Positions 37,213-48,433 of a DNA stretch of 64,000 bases are shown piece after piece. The stretch's first letter is position 1, and every line of letters begins with the position of its first letter. This stretch comes from Nodosilinea sp. LEGE 06152. GTDB lineage: Bacteria; Cyanobacteriota; Cyanobacteriia; Phormidesmidales; Phormidesmidaceae. The notes beneath the pieces are model-generated. The model saw only the letters and a program-made list of their open reading frames with translations. It searched no databases and was not told the origin of the DNA. Where the stretch lies: the NCBI RefSeq assembly GCF_015207525.1, contig NZ_JADEWR010000011.1:225462-289461 (forward strand). The letters are read 5' to 3'. The position numbers and the translations under genes are program-made.

Positions 37213-39087
37213 CTAGCCCGCGATCGCGTCGAGCACCGCCTTGTTGTAGATAATGCGGCCCGGTGTGGTCTTAATGTACTGAGAGATCAAGCTGCCCTCG
37301 CTGTCTAGACGCACGCGGCGATCGGGGTAGATCTCCGTGATGGTGCCATCCTCAGACTCCATTCGCTCAGGAGCAGTCGACTTGGGCTGGTCAGATTCAA
37401 CCTCCCCATCAAACCGCAGCCATACCTTGGCATGGAGATCAATCAGCCCCTGCTCAAACGCCATAATGGCGTCCTCCATGCTGGCGAAGTAGTGGCCTTC
37501 ACCCTTGGTAGCGTCGGGGTTTTCCGCCGTCAGGTAGTAGCAGCCCAACACCATATCCTGAGAAGGCGTAATGATCGGCTGCCCCGTTGCGGGCGAGAGC
37601 ACGTTGTTGGAGGCCAGCATCAGCAGACGAGCTTCCGACTGGGCCTCTAGCGATAGGGGCACGTGCACGGCCATCTGGTCACCGTCAAAGTCGGCGTTAA
37701 AGGCCGGGCACACCAGCGGGTGCAGCTGAATCGCGCGCCCTTCCACCAGAATCGGCTCAAAGGCTTGAATACCCAGGCGGTGCAGGGTCGGAGCCCGGTT
37801 TAGCATGACGGGGTGGCTTTCGATCACCTCCTCCAGCACGTCCCATACGCTGGGGTCGTTGTGCTGAATCAGCTTCTTAGCCGCCTTGATGTTGTTGACC
37901 AAACCCTGACGAATCAGCCGATGGATGACAAAGGGCTGAAATAGCTCGATCGCCATCTCCCGGGGCAGCCCGCACTGGTGAATTTGCAGCTTGGGGCCGA
38001 CCACGATCACAGAACGGCCCGAGTAGTCTACCCGCTTGCCCAGGAGGTTTTGCCGGAAACGTCCCTGCTTACCCTCAATGATGTCAGAGAGGGATTTCAG
38101 CGGCCGATTGTTGGCCCCAACCACCGTGCGGCCCCGACGACCGTTGTCGATCAGGGCATCTACGGCCTCCTGCAGCATCCGCTTTTCGTTGCGGACAATG
38201 ATTTCTGGAGCCAGAATCTCTTGCAGGCGAGCCAGTCGATTGTTGCGGTTGATTACCCGGCGGTAGAGGTCGTTGAGGTCAGAGGTCGCAAAGCGCCCCC
38301 CGTCGAGCTGCACCATCGGCCGCAGGTCGGGCGGAATCACCGGGATCACATCCAGCACCATCCACTCGGTCTTGGAGCCAGTGGCGATGAAGTTGTCAAT
38401 CACCCGCAGGCGCTTGATCAGCTTGGCCCGCTTCTGGCCTTTGGAGTTGGCAATGTCCTCCCGCAGCTTTTCCGCCGTGGTCTCTAGCTCCAGGTCCTCC
38501 AGCAGGCGCTGTAGGGCTTCGGCCCCAATGCCAACCTCAACGCCAGACAACTCGGTTTCTTCGTCGTAGAGCTGGTCTTCGATCTCAATCCACTGGTCCT
38601 CAGTCAGCAGCTGCTTGTAGCTGAGGTTGTCAGCGTTGCCGGGGTCAAGCACCACGTAGGCATTGAAGTAGACGATCTGCTCTACATCGCGCAGGGGCAT
38701 GTCGAGCAAAATAGCGATATAGCTGGGGATCCCCTTCAGGTACCACACGTGGGCCACCGGGGCGGCCAGCTTGATGTAGCCCATCCGGTGACGGCGCACC
38801 CGCGACTCGGTCACCTCCACGCCGCAGCGCTCGCACACAATACCCCGGTGGCGCACCCGCTTGTACTTACCACAGTGGCACTCCCAGTCTTTAGCGGGGC
38901 CAAAGATGCGCTCGCAGAATAGCCCGTCCATCTCAGGCTTAAGGGTGCGGTAGTTAATCGTTTCGGGCTTGGTCACTTCGCCCACGATTTGCCCGTTTGG
39001 CAGGGTGCGCTCTCCCCACTGGCGAATCCGTTCTGGGGAGGCGAGGCCGATTTTGACGTAGTCAAACCGTTGTTCTAACTTGGCCAT
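37213..39087 (-). CDS. rpoC1: RNA polymerase gamma subunit (N-terminal part of split beta')
   Basis: 624 residues. The N-terminal zinc finger is [20 protein letters not shown]. The catalytic loop [12 protein letters not shown] near residue 465 holds the three Asp that bind the catalytic Mg. Other conserved stretches are [20 protein letters not shown] and [16 protein letters not shown]. In cyanobacteria this N-terminal portion is a separate polypeptide called gamma. ATG at 39087; rpoC2 starts 57 bp beyond its stop. Length is typical. Confidence 0.98.
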   Translation of the reverse strand: MAKLEQRFDYVKIGLASPERIRQWGERTLPNGQIVGEVTKPETINYRTLKPEMDGLFCERIFGPAKDWECHCGKYKRVRHRGIVCERCGVEVTESRVRRHRMGYIKLAAPVAHVWYLKGIPSYIAILLDMPLRDVEQIVYFNAYVVLDPGNADNLSYKQLLTEDQWIEIEDQLYDEETELSGVEVGIGAEALQRLLEDLELETTAEKLREDIANSKGQKRAKLIKRLRVIDNFIATGSKTEWMVLDVIPVIPPDLRPMVQLDGGRFATSDLNDLYRRVINRNNRLARLQEILAPEIIVRNEKRMLQEAVDALIDNGRRGRTVVGANNRPLKSLSDIIEGKQGRFRQNLLGKRVDYSGRSVIVVGPKLQIHQCGLPREMAIELFQPFVIHRLIRQGLVNNIKAAKKLIQHNDPSVWDVLEEVIESHPVMLNRAPTLHRLGIQAFEPILVEGRAIQLHPLVCPAFNADFDGDQMAVHVPLSLEAQSEARLLMLASNNVLSPATGQPIITPSQDMVLGCYYLTAENPDATKGEGHYFASMEDAIMAFEQGLIDLHAKVWLRFDGEVESDQPKSTAPERMESEDGTITEIYPDRRVRLDSEGSLISQYIKTTPGRIIYNKAVLDAIAG

Positions 39088-39193
39088 GCTGGGTGTTTTC
39101 CTTGAAAGGGCGCTTGGTCTAGGGTATGGCGGGTAACGTCTGCCCCCCGGAATTGCCTAGGCACGATCCTTAGGGGCAGACAGGGGATGGGGG

Positions 39194-42100
39194 TTAGTCT
39201 TCCACTTCTTCTAGCTCTTCATCCCGAGCAATAGACTCATAGGTGGGTCGAGAGGGGGTGCGGCGGCTGTTGACATCAGCCATCAGGTCTACTTCGGTAT
39301 CACGACTGGTGCCGTCCTCACGGGTTTCCACCTTGTGCACCGCAATGTCTAAACAGAGGGACTGCAGCTCTCGCATCAGCACCTTAAAGGACTCAGGGGT
39401 GCCAGGACGAGGAATCGACTTGCCCTTGACGATCGCATTGAGCGCCTCATTGCGCCCCTGCATGTCGTCAGACTTGACCGTCAGCAGTTCCTGAAGGGTG
39501 TAGGCCGCCCCAAAGGCTTCTAGGGCCCACACTTCCATCTCGCCAAATCGCTGGCCGCCCTGCTGAGCCTTGCCGCCCAGGGGCTGCTGGGTCACCAGAG
39601 AGTAGGGGCCGGTAGAACGGGCGTGGATCTTGTCGTCAACCAGGTGCACCAGCTTCAGCATGTAGGCCCGACCCACGGTAATGGCCTTGTCAAAGGCTTC
39701 GCCGGTACGACCGTCCCGCAGCACAATTTTGCCGGGGTCATCGGGGTTGAAGATCCAGTCTTTGCCGCTGGTTTCTCGGGCCTCCATCAGCTTGCCGTGG
39801 GTAGAGTTGCGAGAGGCCTCCTCCCCGTACATTTCATCGAAGGGAATCACCTTAAAGCGGCAATCCAGGTTGTCGGCGGCCCAGCCGAGCAGGCACTCAA
39901 ACACTTGTCCCACATTCATACGGGAAGGCACCCCCAGCGGGTTGAGGGCAATGTCAATGGGAGTACCGTCGGGCAGGTAGGGCATGTCTTCGATGGGCAA
40001 AATGCGGGAAATAATGCCCTTGTTGCCGTGGCGACCGGCCATTTTGTCGCCCACCTGAATCTTGCGCTTTTGAGCCACATAGACCCGCACCACCATGTTG
40101 GCACCCGGGGGCAGCTCATCGCCCTGTTCCCGGGTAAACACCCGCACGTCGACCACCCGGCCTTTCTCACCGTTGGGTACCCGCAGGGAGTTGTCGCGCA
40201 CGTCTCGGGCTTTTTCACCAAAGATGGCCCGCAGCAGCTTTTCTTCCGGCGGCTGATCCGACTCACCCTTGGGCGTGACCTTGCCGACTAGAATGTCTCC
40301 CGACTCAACCCAAGCCCCAATGCGGATAATGCCGGTTTCGTCAAGCTGGCGCAGGGCATCTTCCCCAACATTGGGGATTTCCCGAGTAATTTCCTCAGGG
40401 CCGAGCTTGGTCTGGCGTGCCTCAATCTCAAACTTCTCCACGTGAATGGAGGTGTAGACGTCGTCATACACCAGACGCTCGCTGAGCAGGATGGCGTCCT
40501 CGTAGTTGTAGCCTTCCCAGGGCATATAGGCGACCAGCACGTTCTGCCCCAGCGCCAGCTCGCCACCTTCGGTGGCCGAACCATCGGCCAGCACCTGACC
40601 AGACTGCACCTGCTCCCCAGGAAACACAATGGGGCGCTGGTTCAAACAGGTATCTTGGTTAGAGCGCTGGTACTTTTGCAGCTCGTACTCGTGAACGTTG
40701 CCCTCAGGGTCGCGCACCTTGATCATGTCGGCGTCGAGGTACACAATCTCGCCGTCGGTGCGGCTGATGATCACCATACCGGAGTCGCGGGCCGCCTGGG
40801 CCTCAAGGCCTGTACCTACCAGAGGGCGCTCGGGCTGCAGCAGAGGCACTGCCTGACGCTGCATGTTTGAACCCATCAGGGCGCGGTTGGCGTCGTCGTG
40901 CTCCAAAAAGGGAATCAGCGAGGTAGCCACCGAGATAATCTGCACAGGCGATACGGCCACGTAGTCCACCTCGGTAGAGTCAGTGGTGGTAAAGTCCTGG
41001 CGGTAGCGCACCGGAATGGTGTCGCCAATGATGTAGCCATTTTCGTCGGTGGCGATGTCCCCCGGGGCGACCCGCAGGTCGTCTTCTTCGTCAGCGGTCA
41101 TGTAGATGGGTTCGACATCTTTAAAGACGCGACCATTCTCAGCCTTGAAAAAAGGCGTCTCAATAAAGCCAAACTCGTTGACTCGGGCGTGGGTAGCCAG
41201 AGAGCCGATCAGACCAGCGTTAGGGCCTTCTGGGGTTTCAATCGGGCAGATGCGCCCGTAGTGGGACGGGTGAATGTCGCGCACGGCAAAGCCCGCCCGC
41301 TCACGGGTCAGACCGCCGGGGCCGAGGGCGCTGATGCGGCGCTTGTGGGTCAACTCAGCCAGGGGGTTGGTCTGGTCCATAAACTGAGACAGCTGGCTGG
41401 AGCCGAAGAACTCCTTGATAGCCGCCACCAGCGGCTTGGGGTTCACCAGCGAGGCCGGGGTCAGCGAGTCGGAGTCGGAGACGGTCATGCGCTCGCGAAT
41501 AATCCGCTCCAGGCGGTTGAGGCCCACCCGGACCTGGTTTTGCAGCAGCTCGCCGACGGAGCGCACCCGGCGGTTGCCCAAGTGGTCGATGTCGTCAATG
41601 GAGCCGATGTCGAACTCCAGGTTAATCAGGTAGTCGATCGCCGACAGAATATCGGTAGGGGTCAGCACCCGGGTGGCGTCGGGCACGTTGAGGCGCAGCT
41701 TGCGGTTGAGCTTGTAGCGGCCCACCCGACCCAAGTCGTAGCGCTTGGGGTCGGAGAAGCGGGAGTGCAGCAGTTGCTCACCACCGGCCACCGTGGGGGG
41801 TTCACCGGGGCGCAGCTTGCGGTACAGCTCCAGCAGGGCCTCTTCTTCGCTGAACTGCCCTTCTTTCTCGATGGTTTTTTGGAAGTAGTCGGGGTGGCGC
41901 AGGGAGTCGAAGATCTCGTTGTCGGTGAGGCCCAAGGCCTTCAGCAGCACCTGGGCCGACAGCTTGCGGGTTTTGTCGATGCGTACCCAGACCAGGTCGT
42001 TTTTGTCGGTCTCAAACTTGAGCCATGCCCCTCGGTTGGGGATCAGGTTGGCGTTGTAGGTGCGGCGGCCGTTTTTGTCGGTCTCAGCCTTGTAGTAAAC

Positions 42101-42502
42101 CCCAGGGCTGCGCACGATCTGGTTGACGATCACCCGCTCGGCCCCGTTAATGATGAAGGTGCCGCGATCGGTCATCAGGGGCAGGTCGCCAATAAAGACT
42201 TCCTGCTCCTTGATTTCGCCGGTTTCCTTATTGATTAGCCGGGTAGGCACGTACATCTGCACGGCGTAGGTAGCATCCCGCCGTTTGGCTTCGTCAACGT
42301 CGTACTTGGGGCTTTTGAGCTTGTACTGCTTACCCAAAAAGTGCAGTTCGAGCTTGCCGGTGTAGTCAGTAATGGGAGAGAAGCTCTCTAGCTCTTCAAT
42401 CAACCCTTCCTCCAGGAACCAGCGAAAGCTAGACCGCTGAATTTCTACCAGGTCGGGCAGAACAAAGTTGGGGGGAGCTTGGTAAACGGTGGTTTCAGTC
42501 AT
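39194..42502 (-). CDS. rpoB: RNA polymerase beta subunit
   Basis: 1102 residues, the usual cyanobacterial length. Visible conserved segments are [20 protein letters not shown] near the start, [20 protein letters not shown] (rifampicin region), [40 protein letters not shown] and [10 protein letters not shown], then [20 protein letters not shown] near the C-terminus. Together with RpoC1 and RpoC2 it forms the polymerase core. ATG at 42502. It starts the three-gene operon and lies 174 bp from the tatD stop on the same strand. Confidence 0.98.
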   Translation of the reverse strand: MTETTVYQAPPNFVLPDLVEIQRSSFRWFLEEGLIEELESFSPITDYTGKLELHFLGKQYKLKSPKYDVDEAKRRDATYAVQMYVPTRLINKETGEIKEQEVFIGDLPLMTDRGTFIINGAERVIVNQIVRSPGVYYKAETDKNGRRTYNANLIPNRGAWLKFETDKNDLVWVRIDKTRKLSAQVLLKALGLTDNEIFDSLRHPDYFQKTIEKEGQFSEEEALLELYRKLRPGEPPTVAGGEQLLHSRFSDPKRYDLGRVGRYKLNRKLRLNVPDATRVLTPTDILSAIDYLINLEFDIGSIDDIDHLGNRRVRSVGELLQNQVRVGLNRLERIIRERMTVSDSDSLTPASLVNPKPLVAAIKEFFGSSQLSQFMDQTNPLAELTHKRRISALGPGGLTRERAGFAVRDIHPSHYGRICPIETPEGPNAGLIGSLATHARVNEFGFIETPFFKAENGRVFKDVEPIYMTADEEDDLRVAPGDIATDENGYIIGDTIPVRYRQDFTTTDSTEVDYVAVSPVQIISVATSLIPFLEHDDANRALMGSNMQRQAVPLLQPERPLVGTGLEAQAARDSGMVIISRTDGEIVYLDADMIKVRDPEGNVHEYELQKYQRSNQDTCLNQRPIVFPGEQVQSGQVLADGSATEGGELALGQNVLVAYMPWEGYNYEDAILLSERLVYDDVYTSIHVEKFEIEARQTKLGPEEITREIPNVGEDALRQLDETGIIRIGAWVESGDILVGKVTPKGESDQPPEEKLLRAIFGEKARDVRDNSLRVPNGEKGRVVDVRVFTREQGDELPPGANMVVRVYVAQKRKIQVGDKMAGRHGNKGIISRILPIEDMPYLPDGTPIDIALNPLGVPSRMNVGQVFECLLGWAADNLDCRFKVIPFDEMYGEEASRNSTHGKLMEARETSGKDWIFNPDDPGKIVLRDGRTGEAFDKAITVGRAYMLKLVHLVDDKIHARSTGPYSLVTQQPLGGKAQQGGQRFGEMEVWALEAFGAAYTLQELLTVKSDDMQGRNEALNAIVKGKSIPRPGTPESFKVLMRELQSLCLDIAVHKVETREDGTSRDTEVDLMADVNSRRTPSRPTYESIARDEELEEVED

Positions 42503-42676
42503 GGGTCTCCTAGTGCAGGTCAGCCAGGTGCAGATGGGTCAGGACGTAACGACGCATCTCGAACGGAGCGAGTGGGCAAATCGGGGCAGTAAAGTAGGAT
42601 AGCCGTGTAAAGCTGGTCCGGCGTAAGGGGGAGAAACTGTTTAACAGCGATCGCCCCAGCGCCTTAAACCAACTGC

Positions 42677-43519
42677 CTAGCAGCCCGCCGGGGTAGTTAC
42701 ATAAGGTGAGTTGGAGTCAGCGGCAAGCAATTGGGATAGCTCGGGTAATTTAAACAAGGTCACAGCGTTACGGGTGGTAGTCTGAGCCAAGGCTTCAAAT
42801 TCAACCTGGCGCAGCTCAGCCAGGCAAGCCGCCACATGATACACAAAGGCAGGCTGGTTGCGGCGTTCTTTACGCCGAGGTTCAGGGGTAAGAAAGGGAC
42901 AGTCAGTTTCAACTAGCAATCGGTGGGCGGGCACCATCTGAGCCGAGGCCTTGACCTGGTGAGCGTTTTTGAAGGTAACGATGCCGCTAAAGCTGATATA
43001 GAACCCCAGATCTAGAAACTGCTGAGTCTCTGCTGGAGTACCCGCCCAGCAGTGCATGACGCCACCAACAGAGCCAACATGACGCTGAAACTCATCAATC
43101 AACTCAGCTGTTGCCTGGGCAGCATCTCGACAGTGGACGATAACCGGCAGATTTAAATTGTGAGCGATGGTCAGCTGCTGCCAAAAGGCCTCGCGCTGAA
43201 CAGCTTCGTCATCTGCTTTAAAGAAATCGAGTCCGGTTTCACCAATGGCAACCACCCGATCGTCAGCAGCGGCCAGCTCAGCAATCTGGGTAGCCGTGGC
43301 GCTAGTCCATTTGTCCATGTCGAGGGGGTGTAGCCCTACCGACAGGTACAGCTCTGGAATGCGATCGGCGATCACCTGCATAGCCGCAAACTCTCCAGGC
43401 TCGACGCAGGAATGCACCAAAGCCAAAACCCCGGCCTGTCTCCAGGCCTGGGTTAGTTCGTCGAGATCCCCAGCAAACGTATCAAAGTTGAGGTGTACGT
43501 GGGTATCAACCAAAGGCAT
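42677..43519 (-). CDS. tatD: TatD-family metal-dependent hydrolase
   Basis: 280 residues. The first metal-binding motif is DTHVHLNF, followed by [17 protein letters not shown] (Glu metal bridge), [11 protein letters not shown] and [20 protein letters not shown]. TatD proteins are deoxyribonucleases or related hydrolases. ATG at 43519 is chosen over an in-frame TTG two codons upstream. It lies between rpsT and rpoB on the same strand, an order I know from many cyanobacteria. Confidence 0.94.
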   Translation of the reverse strand: MPLVDTHVHLNFDTFAGDLDELTQAWRQAGVLALVHSCVEPGEFAAMQVIADRIPELYLSVGLHPLDMDKWTSATATQIAELAAADDRVVAIGETGLDFFKADDEAVQREAFWQQLTIAHNLNLPVIVHCRDAAQATAELIDEFQRHVGSVGGVMHCWAGTPAETQQFLDLGFYISFSGIVTFKNAHQVKASAQMVPAHRLLVETDCPFLTPEPRRKERRNQPAFVYHVAACLAELRQVEFEALAQTTTRNAVTLFKLPELSQLLAADSNSPYVTTPAGC

Positions 43520-43578
43520 AAGCAAGTGCAGCGACGAGAAACGGCAGGCGGCCCAGCGTGTTTGGAACCCAGGGGAAC

Positions 43579-43881
43579 CTAGGACGCAGCCCCTGCCGTC
43601 TCTTGAGCTTTGAGCACCCGAGCCAAACGAGACTTTTTACGGGCACCGGTATTGGGATGAAGCACACCGCGCTTTACAGCCTTATCAATTTTGCTATAGG
43701 CAGCAGCCATGGTAGCTTCAACCTGCTTTTGGGTATCGGCGCTAGGGGCAGCCCGATAGGCGTCAACAGCAGAGAGATAGTTTTTGGTCAGCGTTTTAAC
43801 CGCCGATTTGTAGGATCGGTTGTGCAGCCGATTGCGCTCGGTAATTTCAATTCGTTTTAGTGCAGACTTGATGTTTGCCAC
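43579..43881 (-). CDS. rpsT: 30S ribosomal protein S20
   Basis: 100 residues. It begins [20 protein letters not shown] with a GTG start at 43881, matching the universal [10 protein letters not shown] start of S20; the longer frame upstream adds 18 unlike residues. The C-terminus has [21 protein letters not shown]20 binds 16S rRNA in the body of the small subunit. It is divergent from hisD, with about 225 bp between the starts, and heads the rpsT-tatD-rpo cluster. Confidence 0.97.
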   Translation of the reverse strand: MANIKSALKRIEITERNRLHNRSYKSAVKTLTKNYLSAVDAYRAAPSADTQKQVEATMAAAYSKIDKAVKRGVLHPNTGARKKSRLARVLKAQETAGAAS

Positions 43882-44106
43882 AGTTCGCCCTAGCTTAACA
43901 AGATTAATTGACTGGATAAAGCATGTTAGCACCAATTGGTGCCAGTTGGTGTAATTGGAATGCTTTGGTTAGCTACCAAATTAGTCTGTAGATCGACTAG
44001 GATGTTATGAACGCTGGTGTTGACTGCCTTCCGGGACGTTTTACCGCCCTCAAGCAGCCAACCTAGCCAAACGCACCTTGCTGGCTTATCTGGATTCCTG
44101 GCTGTA

Positions 44107-45432
44107 ATGCTGCGCATCACCCATCAGCTACCCGAGGCAAAAACAGAGCTGCAACGCATCTGTGCCCGCACCCACGACGACCAAGTCGTTCATAAGGAAG
44201 CCACAGTTCGAGAAATCTTGCACGCTGTTCGTCGCCAGGGAGACCAGGCCCTCATTCAGTATACTGCGGACTTTGACGGAGTTACCCTGGTCGCCGATGG
44301 GCTGCGCTTTTCGGGGGCCGAACTGGATGCGGCCTATCAGCAGGTGAGTAAGGGGCTGCTGGATGCCATTCGGCTGGCCTGCAAGAACGTAGAGACCTTT
44401 CACCGCCAGCGGGTACCCCAGAGTTGGGTAAGGTTTGAAGACAATGGCGTGGTCTTGGGCAAGCGCTACACCCCCGTCGATCGAGCCGGCATTTATGTGC
44501 CTGGAGGGCGGGCGTCTTACCCCAGCACCGTGATTATGAACGCGATTCCGGCTCGGGTGGCCGGGGTAAAGCAGGTGGTCATGGTCACTCCCCCCGGTCA
44601 GACGGGTACGGTGAACCCGGCGGTGCTGGTGGCCGCCCAGGAGGCGGGCATCACTGAGATTTATCGGGTTGGCGGTGCCCAGGCGATCGCAGCGCTGGCC
44701 TACGGCACTGAGACTGTCCCGGCGGTAGATATTATTACGGGTCCCGGCAATATCTACGTCACACTGGCAAAAAAACTGGTGTTTGGCACGGTGGGCATTG
44801 ACTCGCTGGCAGGGCCGTCTGAGGTGCTGGTGATTGCCGACCATACGGCCAACCCCGCCCATGTGGCCGCCGACCTGCTGGCCCAGGCGGAGCACGACCC
44901 CATTGCTGCCGCCATTTTGATTACGACTAGTGAAGTACTGGCCGAGCGCGTGGCCGCTGAGGTTGACCGCCAGCTGGCGGGGCACCCGCGCCAAACCCTG
45001 ACCGAAAAGGCGATCGCAAACTACGGTCTAGCCGTTGTCGTCGACAGCCTGGAGATGGCTGCTGAGCTGTCCAATGGGTTTGCCCCTGAGCACCTGCAGC
45101 TGGAAGTAGCCGAGCCCTGGGATCTGCTAGAGCACATTCGCCATGCCGGAGCGATCTTTTTAGGCCATTCCACCCCTGAGGCGGTGGGCGACTACTTGGC
45201 TGGCCCCAACCACACCCTGCCCACGTCGGGCGCGGCCCGCTATGCCTCTCCGCTTTCAACCGAAACCTTCATGAAGCATTCCAGCCTGATGCAGTACTCG
45301 CCTGAGGCCCTGCGGGGGGTAGCGGAGGCGATCGCGGTGCTGACGGAGACCGAGGGTTTGCCCTCCCACGGCGACTCGGTGCAGCGGCGGGTGCAGCCCG
45401 AAGCGGGCAGTGAGAGCTCTCCCAGCGCTTAG
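44107..45432 (+). CDS. hisD: Histidinol dehydrogenase
   Basis: 441 residues. It oxidises histidinol to histidine in two NAD-dependent steps using zinc. Conserved parts are VDRAGIYVPGGRASYPST, AGVKQVVMVTPPG, DIITGPGNIYVTLAKK, DSLAGPSEVLVIAD, LLAQAEHDP (His/Gln/Asp region) and FLGHSTPEAVGDYLAGPNH with the metal and catalytic residues. ATG at 44107 is chosen because the 30 codons upstream are unlike the family. It is divergent from rpsT. Confidence 0.97.
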   Translation: MLRITHQLPEAKTELQRICARTHDDQVVHKEATVREILHAVRRQGDQALIQYTADFDGVTLVADGLRFSGAELDAAYQQVSKGLLDAIRLACKNVETFHRQRVPQSWVRFEDNGVVLGKRYTPVDRAGIYVPGGRASYPSTVIMNAIPARVAGVKQVVMVTPPGQTGTVNPAVLVAAQEAGITEIYRVGGAQAIAALAYGTETVPAVDIITGPGNIYVTLAKKLVFGTVGIDSLAGPSEVLVIADHTANPAHVAADLLAQAEHDPIAAAILITTSEVLAERVAAEVDRQLAGHPRQTLTEKAIANYGLAVVVDSLEMAAELSNGFAPEHLQLEVAEPWDLLEHIRHAGAIFLGHSTPEAVGDYLAGPNHTLPTSGAARYASPLSTETFMKHSSLMQYSPEALRGVAEAIAVLTETEGLPSHGDSVQRRVQPEAGSESSPSA

Positions 45433-45552
45433 GCCAGGCTTTCCCAAATTGCTCTCCCCTGGACTGCTTCACAGCCAACAATTAGGAACGGCACGGATCA
45501 CCTAGCCCCTGTGGCACAATTAACGGGTTAACGCTCCTGGGGTCTGGGTTAA

Positions 45553-47205
<1,653 letters not shown>

Positions 47206-47221
47206 GGGCGATGCTTAGGGG

Positions 47222-48421
47222 TTAGCCGCAGCACAGGGCTGGGCCAGTGGGGTACTCCAGGGCGGTCAGCTGGGTAGGTTTGGGGGTGACCTGCTCCTGG
47301 GGAGTCAGCCAGTAGGTGGTCATGCTGTCGCCATTTTTAAGACAAACCGGACCGCGAGGCTTGAGGGTAAAGTGGTCTTTGAGGTGAGCGTAGGCCAGCT
47401 CTGACACCTGAATTTTGCCAGCCTCGCCGGTCGTTTCCATAAAGCTGGCGATGTTGACAGTGTCGCCCCAGAGATCGTAGATAAATTTGCGAATGCCGAT
47501 TACTCCAGCGACAACGCTGCCTGAGTTAATGCCGATGCGCAGCCGGAAGGGATGACCGTCGGGCCGCTGAAAGTCGCTGATGGTGGCCTGCATGTCTAAG
47601 GCCATTTGAGCGATCGCCTGGGCGTGGTCGGGGCGGGGGCAGGGCACGCCGGCGGCTACCATATAGGCGTCCCCGATGGTCTTGATTTTTTCTAGCTTGT
47701 AGATGGCGGCCAGCTCGTCGAAGCGAGAAAACATTCGATTGAGTAGATGCACCAGGTCGCAGGGGGCCAGCTGGGCCGCCACGGGGCTAAAGCCCACGAT
47801 ATCGGCAAACAAAATAGTGACGGCGTCAAACTGGTCGGCGATCGCCTGCTCCCGCTCTTTGAGGCGCTGGGCAATTTGGAAGGGCAGCACGTTAGTCAAT
47901 AGCTCCTCAGAACGCTGGCGCTGGCGGCGAAGTTCGGCTTCAACCTGCTGACGTTCTTTAATTTCGGCCTGGAGCTGTTGGTTTTGGGCCTTTAGCTGCT
48001 GCTGCTGTCGCCGCAGGGCCAGCTGATGCTTAACCCGCAGCAGTACCTCGTAGGCCATGAAGGGCTTGACGATATAATCGGCTGCCCCAAGGCCAAACGC
48101 CTGCTCTTTTTCGGTTTCGGCGTCGCGGGCGGTCAGAAAAATAATCGGGATGCTCTGGGTGCTCTCGCTCACCTTAAGCTGACGGCAAACCTCAAAACCA
48201 TCCATCGTAGGCATGGTGATATCGAGCAAGATCAGGTCTGGGGGAGCCAGCGCAATGGCGTTTAGGGCCAGGGCACCGCTAATGGCCTTACGGCAGCGGT
48301 AGCCCTCGGATTCCAGAATGGTAGACAGTACCCGCAGGTTGTCAGGTATATCGTCTACCAGGAGAATGTCTGCATCCTTAATATCTGCATCCTGATGGTG
48401 AGGGGGAACAGCGGTAGTCAT
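47222..48421 (-). CDS. Response-regulator/class III nucleotide cyclase fusion
   Basis: 399 residues. The receiver domain has ILLVDDIPDNLRVLS, LILLDITMPTMDG (phosphoacceptor Asp), FLTARD and DYIVKPF. A coiled linker at 140-190 leads to a class III cyclase domain with FADIVGFSPVAA (metal Asp), KIKTIGDAYMVAAGVP (Lys for adenine plus second metal Asp) and DLWGDTVNIAS (adenine-side Asp and the Asn). The position usually held by the transition-state Arg after NIAS is Phe (residue 327), which may reduce activity. If active it would make cAMP. Its start is 12 bp past the stop of the hybrid kinase, so the two form an operon. Confidence 0.92.
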   Translation of the reverse strand: MTTAVPPHHQDADIKDADILLVDDIPDNLRVLSTILESEGYRCRKAISGALALNAIALAPPDLILLDITMPTMDGFEVCRQLKVSESTQSIPIIFLTARDAETEKEQAFGLGAADYIVKPFMAYEVLLRVKHQLALRRQQQQLKAQNQQLQAEIKERQQVEAELRRQRQRSEELLTNVLPFQIAQRLKEREQAIADQFDAVTILFADIVGFSPVAAQLAPCDLVHLLNRMFSRFDELAAIYKLEKIKTIGDAYMVAAGVPCPRPDHAQAIAQMALDMQATISDFQRPDGHPFRLRIGINSGSVVAGVIGIRKFIYDLWGDTVNIASFMETTGEAGKIQVSELAYAHLKDHFTLKPRGPVCLKNGDSMTTYWLTPQEQVTPKPTQLTALEYPTGPALCCG

Positions 48422-48433
48422 AGGTTCGATCGG

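Noticed and set aside
40898-42238. 446-codon plus-strand frame opposite rpoB
   Set aside because: It is the complement of a highly conserved rpoB region; GC-rich sequence keeps antisense frames open. The translation has no domain pattern.
43882-43935. Longer rpsT start
   Set aside because: S20 proteins start with [10 protein letters not shown], which matches the GTG at 43881.
44128-44994. 288-codon minus-strand frame opposite hisD
   Set aside because: It fully overlaps a clear hisD and has no protein-like motif.
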